From: Rhodospirillales bacterium
GTDB lineage: Bacteria; Pseudomonadota; Alphaproteobacteria; Rhodospirillales; Casp-alpha2
Direction of reading: 5' to 3'
DNA length: 42,349 nt
Assembly: GCA_021775095.1 (NCBI GenBank)
Contig: JAJFII010000053.1
Coordinates: forward strand, 1-42,349
The position numbers were made by a program, and so were the translations under genes. Each line of letters begins with the position of its first letter. The stretch's first letter is position 1. This document shows positions 35,875 to 42,349 of this stretch, piece by piece. The notes beneath the pieces were generated by a model. It was given only the letters and a program-made list of their open reading frames with translations. It had not been told where the DNA came from and did not search any database.

Positions 35875-36246
35875 ATGCTGCAAAAATCTCCAGAAACGGA
35901 ACGCTGCGACAAGGCAGTTGTTACACCGGATGATCAAATACTATGTGTATCGTGTGGGCATATGATCACCCGCAGCCGGTGGAAAACCTCCATTAGCGGG
36001 CATCGGCACCGATTTACCAATCCCCTTGGTCTGACATTTAATATCCTTATTTTTGACCTCGCCCCGGGAGTTACGGCGCGGGGATCGGTGACGCAGGATC
36101 ATACTTGGTTTGCCGGTTATGGCTGGCAGGTGGTGCAATGTGACACCTGCCACAATCATATGGGTTGGTTTTTTTCAGGTGGGTCGCGCCCGGTTCAGTT
36201 TTTTGGCCTGATCCGTGAGCAATTAAATAATCTGTTGGATACCTGA
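35875..36246 (+). CDS. single-domain CULT protein (cereblon thalidomide-binding-domain homologue)
   Basis: 123 residues covering one CULT domain, the ligand-binding domain of eukaryotic cereblon, known in bacteria from the roughly 124-residue Magnetospirillum gryphiswaldense protein MsCI4. Zinc-site cysteines are Cys24-x2-Cys27 and Cys89-x2-Cys92. The aromatic cage is visible as Trp78, Trp84 and Trp98, one position off the Trp79/85/99 I recall for MsCI4; the next cage residue, a Tyr there, is Phe100 here. Also typical are 'FTNPLGLTFNILIF', 'APG', 'GYGWQVVQC' and 'HMGWFF'. Start ATG 35875 gives the expected length; GTG 35860 is an alternative. It stands alone, convergent with a receiver gene. 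The natural ligand and role in bacteria are unknown; cyclic-imide or uridine-like ligands are reported for the family. Confidence 0.92.
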   Translation: MLQKSPETERCDKAVVTPDDQILCVSCGHMITRSRWKTSISGHRHRFTNPLGLTFNILIFDLAPGVTARGSVTQDHTWFAGYGWQVVQCDTCHNHMGWFFSGGSRPVQFFGLIREQLNNLLDT

Positions 36247-36353
36247 CTTGGTGCCCATGATTTGGCAACTCAGCATATAATAAGAACCAGATCGGCCAAC
36301 AGCGACGGTCGATATTGTTAATTCGAGATCTTGAAGAATAACCTGCAGGTGCA

Positions 36354-36809
36354 CTAAAAAGCCTGCAAATTGTCAGGTGTCGACAACTCGGGGGCTGGTG
36401 GTGCGGGAGGAATGGTCTGTTTATTGTGCAATTTCCAGCGCGGTTCGGGTCGCCCGACAATGCGCGATATCGAAGTTACTAAGTCCCAAATGGACACCGG
36501 TTTGCTGATATAGGCGTCGCAGCCGCCCTTTAAACATAGATCCCTGTGTTCAGGTGCTGCAAATCCGGTCAGGGCTATAACCGGAATGTCGGCCGCAAGA
36601 ACGGATGACTTTAAGTCGCTGGTAATTTCCAGGCCGTTTTTGTAAGGCAACCGCATGTCCATGAGGATCGCCGCCGGTGCGTGTTGTTCAGCCAACGCGA
36701 CCGCGTCTAGGCCGTTACGCGATTTTATGGGCTCAAACCCATTCATCGACAGAACATCACAGTACAGCTTCATATTTAGGCGGTCATCTTCTACAACTAA
36801 AATTTTCAT
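36354..36809 (-). CDS. receiver-only response regulator with proline-rich tail
   Basis: 151 residues: a complete CheY/DivK-like receiver (about 1-122) with the acidic pair Asp8/Asp9, phospho-acceptor Asp51 in 'AILMDMRLP', the Thr switch in 'VIALTGFA' and Lys in 'YISKPV'. The remaining 30 residues are a proline-rich tail ('TIPPAPPAPELSTPD') without an output domain. It is probably a phosphorelay shuttle or a protein-protein switch, like DivK. It starts at ATG 36809. A second receiver-only gene lies 140 bp upstream on the same strand, so the two may be co-transcribed. Confidence 0.92.
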   Translation of the reverse strand: MKILVVEDDRLNMKLYCDVLSMNGFEPIKSRNGLDAVALAEQHAPAAILMDMRLPYKNGLEITSDLKSSVLAADIPVIALTGFAAPEHRDLCLKGGCDAYISKPVSIWDLVTSISRIVGRPEPRWKLHNKQTIPPAPPAPELSTPDNLQAF

Positions 36810-36947
36810 GGTCAGCTCGGCTCGTTTTCTGAATGTAAATCCTGTTTTGCAGTTTTGATATTAAGCGCACCATATGGACAGAATATATCAATCAAGTAGA
36901 TGGCATGTGAATGGGTTTGAACAAAAGTAACTGCCGCCCGGTCGGCC

Positions 36948-37334
36948 TTAGTTCGGTTGTAGCGACGTGGTATAGATATGTTTTTCGACCGTATGACGGA
37001 AATGGTTTATGGAAAGGGGTTTCGACAAATAGTCGTCACATCCATATTCGAGACAGACATTTCGGGTTCCATAGGTGGTAAAAGCGGTCAAAACGACAAT
37101 TGGAATTTCTGCAGTCGTCGGGTTCGCCTTCAAGGAACGGGTGATATGTAATCCAGAACGCCCAGGCAGACGAATGTCGAGCAGAATGAGATGAGGTCGG
37201 TTCACCTGGATAAGGCGTTCGGCGTCTTCACCATGGGAAGATTGTATGGCGAGTATCCCCATGAAATGAAGCAGGTCTGTCGCCAGCTTCATGCTCAACG
37301 CGTCGTCCTCAATGACTAAAACAGATTTTCCCAT
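36948..37334 (-). CDS. receiver-only response regulator
   Basis: 128 residues forming one CheY-like receiver: acidic pocket Asp10/Asp11, acceptor Asp53 in 'LILLDIRLP', Thr in 'VVLTAF' and Lys in 'YLSKPL'. No output domain. It is clearly related to the receiver at 36354-36809 (same 'EDDxLxMKL' opening and '(I/L)SKP(V/L)S' end), suggesting an old tandem duplication that has diverged. The ATG at 37334 is divergent from the D-aminoacylase-like gene. The partner kinase is unknown; two kinases without receivers (30098-32155 and 40477-41319) are in the window. Confidence 0.92.
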   Translation of the reverse strand: MGKSVLVIEDDALSMKLATDLLHFMGILAIQSSHGEDAERLIQVNRPHLILLDIRLPGRSGLHITRSLKANPTTAEIPIVVLTAFTTYGTRNVCLEYGCDDYLSKPLSINHFRHTVEKHIYTTSLQPN

Positions 37335-37510
37335 ATTCCAATCCTATAGGTTAATGCTTTCAATAACCTGACAGCCGGCGGAGGCGGGTACGGAATCAAC
37401 AGGTGACGACGAGAGGGCTCATGCCAAACATTGAAAACAAGACGTGACCTGCACGACTGAATGATAAAAAATAGGGCAACGATCGACGGGTTAATGAGGA
37501 GATAGCGAAA

Positions 37511-39187
37511 TTGGACTTAATCATTCGCAATGCACAGGTATTTGACGGTACAGGTTCGCCACCCAGTTATAGTGACGTGGCCGTTGACGGCGGCATGATC
37601 GTCGCTGTCGGATCCGCATTATCTGGCACCGCCGACCGGGAAATTGATGCACGGGGTTTGAGTTTGATGCCGGGCATTATCGACAGCCATACCCATTACG
37701 ATGCGCAGATCACCTGGGACCCGAGCCTATCGCCGTCTTCGTCACTTGGCGTGACCAGCGTGCTGATCGGTAATTGTGGGTTTACGATTGCACCCTGCCG
37801 CACCACAGATCAGGATTTGATCATGCACAATTTGACTCAGGTCGAGGGCATGTCCATTGAGGTTCTGCAAAGCGGGATCAATTGGAATTTTGAAAGTTTC
37901 CCGGACTATTTGGACAGTCTCGAAGCCGGCGGGATGATTGCCAATGTGGCGGCATTTATGGGCCATTCGTCAATCCGTACGTTTGTAATGGGGCAGGCCG
38001 CCGTCGAGCGCGCTGCAAACGACGCGGAATTGGCCGAAATGCAAAGGATTGTCGAACAGGGTATGGCGGCCGGTGCCATTGGTTTTGCAACTTCGACAGC
38101 GCCCCAACATAACGGTCACAATGGTATTCCCATGCCGTCACGCCTGGCGGATGAGCGCGAGTTGGAAGCGTTGGTGTCGGCTATGGGCAAGGCCGGAAAC
38201 GGAATTTTTATGTTGACCAAAGGGCGGCAAACGGAAATATCCTTCCTTGAACAGCTTGCCGATGTCTCCAATCGTCCGGTAATGATCGCTGCATTGTTAC
38301 ACAATTCTACACAACCTGACGATACCTTTAACGATCTGGCGGCGATTGGTGCGGCCCGCGCAAGGGGCCGTGAACTTTGGGGCCAGGTTTCCTGTTGCCC
38401 CTTAACCAATGATTTTACCTTCAAGTCAGCCTATCCCCTGGAGGGATTAGCGGCCTGGAAACCGGCCATGCGCGTCAAGGGGGACGCCCTGAAATCCCTG
38501 TTGATGGATCCGACCTTCCGCCAGCAGGTTGTTGACGAACTGGCGATACCGGGCGTCCGTTTGTTTAATAACGAGTGGCACAAACTTGAATTGATTGAAG
38601 CCAGTGATCCGAAAAATCGGGTACTGGAAGGAATAACGGTTGATGTGCTGGCCGCGAATGCAGGAAAACAGCCGCTTGACTGGATACTGGATTTTGCGGT
38701 TTCCGAAAATCTGGAAAGTTTATTTACTGCCGTCCTGCTCAACTCCGATCAGGAGGCTGTCGGTAGAATGATTTGTGATCCAAACGCCTCCGTCGCGTTA
38801 AGTGACGCAGGGGCCCATCTGACGTTCTTTTGTGACGCTGGTTTTGGCCTGCATCTCATGGGGCACTGGTCGAGGGATTTAGAAGTGCTGGCGCTGGAAC
38901 AGGCGGTTCATGAACTGACTGCCAAACCGGCGGCTATTTTTCGGATCCCCAAACGCGGTACAATTGACGTCGGGTATCATGCGGATCTGCTGTTGTTTGA
39001 TCCAAACACGGTGGCCAGAGGTCCGAAACGCCGGGTTCATGATTTGCCCGGTGGTGCTGCCCGGCTGACAACCGACGCGGTCGGCATTTATGGAACCTGG
39101 GTCAATGGTGTTCAAATCGCCAATGAACGAGGGATTATTGACGCCAAGGCGCGACCCGGACATCTGTTGCGAGAATTTGCGCATTGA
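37511..39187 (+). CDS. N-acyl-D-amino-acid deacylase-type amidohydrolase
   Basis: 558-residue metal-dependent hydrolase of the D-aminoacylase group. It shows 'MPGIIDSHTHYDAQITWDP' (metal ligands His60 and His62), 'GVTSVLIGNCGFTIAPC', which holds the family's metal cysteine region, 'MGHSSIR', and the C-terminal 'ALSDAGAHL' aspartate motif, then 'GTIDVGYHADLLLFDP'. Members cleave N-acyl-D-amino acids or related amides. The start is a TTG at 37511 with a good AGGAG ribosome site about ten bases upstream. It overlaps the following TauD-like gene by 4 bp. Large insertions and the many relatives annotated simply as amidohydrolase make the exact substrate uncertain. Confidence 0.88.
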   Translation: MDLIIRNAQVFDGTGSPPSYSDVAVDGGMIVAVGSALSGTADREIDARGLSLMPGIIDSHTHYDAQITWDPSLSPSSSLGVTSVLIGNCGFTIAPCRTTDQDLIMHNLTQVEGMSIEVLQSGINWNFESFPDYLDSLEAGGMIANVAAFMGHSSIRTFVMGQAAVERAANDAELAEMQRIVEQGMAAGAIGFATSTAPQHNGHNGIPMPSRLADERELEALVSAMGKAGNGIFMLTKGRQTEISFLEQLADVSNRPVMIAALLHNSTQPDDTFNDLAAIGAARARGRELWGQVSCCPLTNDFTFKSAYPLEGLAAWKPAMRVKGDALKSLLMDPTFRQQVVDELAIPGVRLFNNEWHKLELIEASDPKNRVLEGITVDVLAANAGKQPLDWILDFAVSENLESLFTAVLLNSDQEAVGRMICDPNASVALSDAGAHLTFFCDAGFGLHLMGHWSRDLEVLALEQAVHELTAKPAAIFRIPKRGTIDVGYHADLLLFDPNTVARGPKRRVHDLPGGAARLTTDAVGIYGTWVNGVQIANERGIIDAKARPGHLLREFAH

Positions 39188-40041
39188 GCGGCGGCGGAGG
39201 CAAGGAGCGGCAAACCCTGGAAACCGAAATTTTGAGCCCCGTGGTGGGTTGTGAAATTAAGGGCGTGAATTTGGCAGGCGCTCTACCGGACCTATTGATC
39301 AGCTCCATAAGGGATGCTTTTCTGCGTTACGGCGTGGTCTTCTTTCGCAACCAAGACCTGTCCCCGGCGCAGCAGCTTCGTGTTTGTTCGGCCTTTGGCG
39401 AAGCTGACGAATATCCGTTCCTTAAGGGTCTGCCGGGATATCCAACGGTCACGCCAGTGATTAAGCTGGCCGAAGAAACCATTAATTTCGGTGGCCTCTG
39501 GCATAGCGATACGTCCTATCTGCCACGTCCGCCGATGGCGACTTTTGTCCATGCCAGGGAGCTCCCGCCGGTTGGCGGAGATACCCTGTTTGCCAGCATG
39601 ACCGCCGCATATGAGGCTCTCTCACCAGGCTTGCAAAAAATGTTGGGCGGCCTAAAGGCCGTCAATAGTGGCCATAAACCCCGAGTCGTTAATACCCGGG
39701 CCAACCGGATGGAAGATTCTGGCAAAGATCTCGGTGGGCAAGTGCTGCAAGCCGTTCATCCGGTGGTCCGCCAACATCCGGAAACGGGTCTCAAGGCGCT
39801 TTATGTCAATGGTGCGCACACCCTGCGCTTCGACGGCATGACGGAAAAGGAAAGTAAAAATCTATTGGTATTTTTGTACGCCCACCAGTCCCGTGAAGAA
39901 TTTACCTGCCGGTTTAAATGGAGCCCGGGGGCTGTTGCTTTTTGGGACAATCGCTGCACCCAACATTATCCACTCAATGATTACAGCGGATTTAAACGGG
40001 TCCTGCATCGGGTTACTCTGAAAGGTGATATCCCCCGTTAA
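39184..40041 (+). CDS. TauD/TfdA-family alpha-ketoglutarate dioxygenase
   Basis: 285 residues. The Fe(II) facial triad is visible as His107-x-Asp109 ('LWHSDTSY') and His261 ('CTQHYPLNDY'), with Arg272 or Arg276 ('KRVLHRVTL') to bind alpha-ketoglutarate. 'YGVVFFRNQDLSPAQQL' and 'SPGAVAFWDNRCTQH' are typical. Members hydroxylate taurine, phenoxyacetates and other small acids. The start is a TTG at 39184 overlapping the preceding stop (TTGA), so it is translationally coupled to the amidohydrolase gene and probably acts in the same catabolic route. The substrate is unknown. Confidence 0.9.
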   Translation: MSGGGGKERQTLETEILSPVVGCEIKGVNLAGALPDLLISSIRDAFLRYGVVFFRNQDLSPAQQLRVCSAFGEADEYPFLKGLPGYPTVTPVIKLAEETINFGGLWHSDTSYLPRPPMATFVHARELPPVGGDTLFASMTAAYEALSPGLQKMLGGLKAVNSGHKPRVVNTRANRMEDSGKDLGGQVLQAVHPVVRQHPETGLKALYVNGAHTLRFDGMTEKESKNLLVFLYAHQSREEFTCRFKWSPGAVAFWDNRCTQHYPLNDYSGFKRVLHRVTLKGDIPR

Positions 40042-40119
40042 TTGGCTCCCAATGGCATCCGCACTCATCCGATGCGGCAAAACGCATCGGTCATGTTTGG
40101 TTGGTTTACACCTGGATTT

Positions 40120-40425
40120 TTAACCGCATTCCATCAACCCACCCTTGCATTGACGCAGGCACTCCTTGTCCTTTTTGGCGCAGGAGCGATTGCACTTTTT
40201 GTATACCGACATGCAGCTCGGTTGTTTGCCACTGTTGATCTGGGGGGTAGCAGTGCTGGCGCAACGTGATTTGCAGGTCGACTTTGCTGCCGCATCGTTG
40301 CCCTCATATTTGACACAATCGGTCATGCATTGCATCAGGGTTTTTGCTTGAACGGGCGGTGCGGACAGCCACAACGAAACTAATAAAATACTGAGCAGAG
40401 AATAGAACCCAAAGTGAAATCGCAT
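40120..40425 (-). CDS. small secreted cysteine-rich protein with repeated CX3C motifs
   Basis: 101 residues. A Sec signal peptide (hydrophobic about 5-20, cleavage probably after 'PPVQA') precedes a basic mature part of about 75 residues with ten cysteines. The first pair of motifs is C-X3-C, 13 residues, C-X3-C. The second half is spaced C-X6-C-X3-C-X6-C-X3-C-X6-C. Such paired CX3C motifs are the mark of disulfide-stapled helical hairpins (alpha-hairpinin-like), known in plants and in mitochondrial proteins; homology is not claimed. The start ATG 40425 has AAGGA upstream; a longer frame from 40467 would put 14 residues before the signal. It lies 51 bp downstream of a histidine kinase on the same strand. 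Function unknown. Confidence 0.8.
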   Translation of the reverse strand: MRFHFGFYSLLSILLVSLWLSAPPVQAKTLMQCMTDCVKYEGNDAAAKSTCKSRCASTATPQINSGKQPSCMSVYKKCNRSCAKKDKECLRQCKGGLMECG

Positions 40426-40476
40426 TATATATTCCTTTCCAAAACTGTCGCAGCCGCTACGGCACATAAATTCTAC

Positions 40477-41319
40477 CTAAGAAAATGGATTGAATCTGGA
40501 TTTCTTCTTTTGTTTAACGGTGCGTCCCTTGACGATTGGCAACGTGATGGTGACCACTGTGCCGACCCCTTCCTGGCTCGACATTTCCAGTTTTCCGGAC
40601 AATTCCTGGACCAGCCGTCCCGCAATGGTCAAGCCGAGACCGGAACCTTCATCGTTGTGCGGTGAGGCGGTGGAGCCCCTTTCGAAAGGTTTGCGAACTT
40701 TGATCATGTCCTGTTCAGAGATGCCGTTTCCGTTATCCTGAACAACCAGAATCATGGCACCATTGTTTGGATCTACCCGGCCGTGGATGCCGACCTTGCC
40801 GCCCTTAGGGGTGTACTTGATGGCGTTGGAAACCAGATTGATAAGAATTTGATTGAGCCGCGTGGGGTCGGTTTTCAGTTTCGGGAAGTCTTTATCCATT
40901 TCGGAATGAAGCGTAATTCCCCGCTCCTTGGCCATCCAGGTAAACAGATTAATCACACCAGTGATCACCTCGCCGGCATCAACTTCCTGAACTTTGGTTT
41001 TGTCGTCTTGATCGCCGTCAAGAACTTCGCCAACAAGCGTGTCGCATACCTGCATCAGATGTAATCCGGCCTGATGGATGGTATCGGCATGGTCCTTATA
41101 GGCCGGGTTGCCAACTTTGCCCAAGACTTCGCCACTGATCATCTGCGCATAACCAATGACGGCATTTAAAGGAGTGCGTATTTCATGGGCCAGCTCCGCC
41201 AGGCGTTGCTGCTGTTCTGCAACCAATGTGGTTTCCAGGTCGAGGGCGCCTTGCAGGGCGGTTTCTGCTTTGCGAAGGGCATTCTTTGCATCGTTCAGGT
41301 TATCTATAGAATGGTTCAC
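40477..41319 (-). CDS. small soluble sensor histidine kinase
   Basis: 280 residues: an N-terminal coiled coil (about 5-40), HisKA with His45 in '[20 protein letters not shown]', and HATPase with 'NLVSNAIKYTPKGG', 'VQDNGNGI' and 'GSGLGLTIAGRLV', ending in a basic tail ('KQKKKSRFNPFS'). No sensory domain or membrane segment, so input must come through partner proteins, as in PdhS/DivL-type kinases of alphaproteobacteria. It starts at 41319 and is followed after 51 bp by the cysteine-rich secreted protein on the same strand. No cognate regulator is adjacent; the receiver pair at 36.4-37.3 kb is a candidate (inference). Confidence 0.9.
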   Translation of the reverse strand: MNHSIDNLNDAKNALRKAETALQGALDLETTLVAEQQQRLAELAHEIRTPLNAVIGYAQMISGEVLGKVGNPAYKDHADTIHQAGLHLMQVCDTLVGEVLDGDQDDKTKVQEVDAGEVITGVINLFTWMAKERGITLHSEMDKDFPKLKTDPTRLNQILINLVSNAIKYTPKGGKVGIHGRVDPNNGAMILVVQDNGNGISEQDMIKVRKPFERGSTASPHNDEGSGLGLTIAGRLVQELSGKLEMSSQEGVGTVVTITLPIVKGRTVKQKKKSRFNPFS

Positions 41320-41571
41320 AGCACGTCTTTCATCAATAATATCCGCCTATTCAAGTCTTTTACACCAATGTGGCCGGGTTAATATTCCCAACGACAGGGT
41401 TCGCATTCGCATAGAATAGGGTTTAGAATGGAAAAAGTAACGTAATTTGCACCCTCACGCTCTGGTTGAAAGAAGGATTTGAATAATCGAACAATATGGA
41501 ATGGGCGCGCTGACCCTCTCTTCTGGCTATTCGTTTATACAAACCAAATCGCAAATCATTGAGGCACCGAC

Positions 41572-42159
41572 ATGAGCTTAATGGATAAGGAATCGGTAAT
41601 GCGGGTCCGGTCCGCTTTGGTGGCGGCCGGCGAAGTTGATTCGGTGCGTGAGTTGGACAGCACGGCCCGCAGTGCCGAAGATGCGGCAACGGCTTTGCAA
41701 TGCGAACTTGGTGCGATTGTAAAGTCGTTGGTTTTTGCCGTTGATCAACGCATGGTGATGGCTTTGGTTGCTGGTGACCATCAACTGGTTGAGGCGGCCC
41801 TCGGGCCGGCGCTCAATCTCAAGGGAACTGTCCGTCGACCTCAGGCATCGGAAGTCAAGGGGGTGACTGGATTTTCCATTGGCGGAATTCCTCCTGTCGG
41901 CTTGGCTCATCGCCTGCCGGTTGTCATTGATCGTTCGCTCAAACGTTTTGACAGGGTGTTCGCGGCGGCCGGACATCCGCGCTGTATTTTTGCAACCACA
42001 GTTGCTCGTCTCAGCCGGTTAACCGGCGGGATCATTTCGCAGGCGATTAGCACGCCCCTTGACCGTCATTCGGCGGCGTTTATCGACCTCCAGCCCAGCC
42101 GGAGTTTTGTTGAAGACCGTTTTCCCAGGGCGCGCGGCTCTACGGATGCAGACCACTAG
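41572..42159 (+). CDS. YbaK/ProX-type aminoacyl-tRNA deacylase-like protein
   Basis: 195 residues. The YbaK/EbsC fold is recognisable: 'VRELDSTARSAEDAATALQC', 'GAIVKSLVFAV', 'LKGTVRRPQASEVKGVTGFSIGGIPPVG' region at about 83-108 with the conserved Lys and Gly, and 'IFATTVARLSRLTGGI' near 142-157. Such proteins hydrolyse mischarged tRNAs (Cys-, Pro- or Ala-type errors). The start is ATG 41572 with GAGG upstream. The 35-residue tail after 'LTGG' is longer than usual, and the TAG stop (42157-42159) is the first three bases of a repeat-element end, so the insertion has fixed where this protein ends. Confidence 0.86.
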   Translation: MSLMDKESVMRVRSALVAAGEVDSVRELDSTARSAEDAATALQCELGAIVKSLVFAVDQRMVMALVAGDHQLVEAALGPALNLKGTVRRPQASEVKGVTGFSIGGIPPVGLAHRLPVVIDRSLKRFDRVFAAAGHPRCIFATTVARLSRLTGGIISQAISTPLDRHSAAFIDLQPSRSFVEDRFPRARGSTDADH

Positions 42160-42248
42160 GGCCAGGACCCATTAATTTCATGCAATTCTGTTTGTCCGAA
42201 AGCTTATGAATACAAAAAAACAAGCGCAAGGACATGCAGGGCATATTC
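42157..42248 (-). repeat. partial copy of the MITE-like repeat (copy C, one end)
   Basis: Reverse-complement match to the right 91 bp of the full element (20047-20137): six differences, no gaps, beginning with the terminal TAGGGCCAGGACCC and ending GCATATTC. Similarity stops at about 42248, so the other half is missing or rearranged. The in-frame stop in its first 10 codons shows the embedded reading frame is not maintained. Confidence 0.85.
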
Positions 42249-42349
42249 CAGGGCAAAATCATAAATTATTAACAAACGATTAGTTTGGTTCTGAACTCCT
42301 TGTTTAAAGCGGCTTTGAGACGTTTTCGTTTAATGGACATTCTTGAAGG
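42249..42349. other. window end, non-coding
   Basis: About 100 bp after the repeat copy, AT-rich at first (ATAAATTATTAACAAACG). No gene is recognisable before the window edge. Confidence 0.4.

Noticed and set aside
1-42349. Searches by eye for CRISPR arrays, tRNA genes, rRNA and classical riboswitches
   Set aside because: No regularly spaced repeats with unique spacers, no tRNA T-loop/acceptor patterns and no recognisable riboswitch cores were seen; a covariance-model scan would be needed to exclude weak cases.

Overview
The window reads as chromosomal DNA of a free-living alphaproteobacterium, most likely Rhodospirillales-like. The evidence is the block gatB-gatA-gatC / ruvX / pyrB-pyrC-plsY-dprA-topA-rnr, a 55-residue L33 without zinc cysteines, an alphaproteobacterial-type XRE regulator, and a single-domain CULT protein closely resembling the one known from Magnetospirillum. 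GC content looks moderate. I saw no tRNA, rRNA, CRISPR array, prophage or integrase gene.

Layout. 1-16.3 kb: an edge-truncated TPR gene, rpmG with promoter and terminator, an S41 lipoprotein protease, rnr, topA, dprA, plsY, pyrC and pyrB, all on the minus strand. A hybrid histidine kinase and a glycine-betaine-type periplasmic binding protein sit between dprA and plsY. 16.5-20.1 kb: an accessory islet (sulfotransferase, XRE regulator, unknown 307-residue protein, GNAT-like protein) bordered by two copies of a repeat; the right copy is a complete MITE-like element with terminal inverted repeats. 20.1-26.5 kb: an AEC transporter coupled to ruvX, an SH3-domain secreted protein, gatCAB and a methyltransferase. 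26.6-29.5 kb: a secreted intradiol dioxygenase, a BrnT/BrnA toxin-antitoxin module sitting between two 85-bp copies of the pyrE 3' end, pyrE itself, and an N-truncated M20 hydrolase. 30-42 kb: a signalling-rich stretch (GAF-PAS-PAS kinase, RsbW-like ATPase, two receiver-only regulators, a small soluble kinase) with a sugar-type oxidoreductase, a left-handed beta-helix protein, a CULT-domain protein, a D-aminoacylase-like/TauD operon, a cysteine-rich secreted protein and a YbaK-type deacylase whose stop codon is formed at the junction with a third repeat copy.

How it works together. The housekeeping genes cover pyrimidine synthesis (pyrB, a PyrC with a damaged metal site, pyrE), phospholipid initiation (plsY), DNA topology, uptake and repair (topA, dprA, ruvX), RNA decay (rnr) and tRNA-Gln/Asn amidation (gatCAB). 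The most unusual items are the toxin-antitoxin cassette between pyrE-tail repeats, the repeat family that borders an islet and ends a gene, the CULT protein, the orphan binding protein beside a hybrid kinase, and the regularly spaced cysteine-rich protein. All calls come from reading the sequence; no database search was run.
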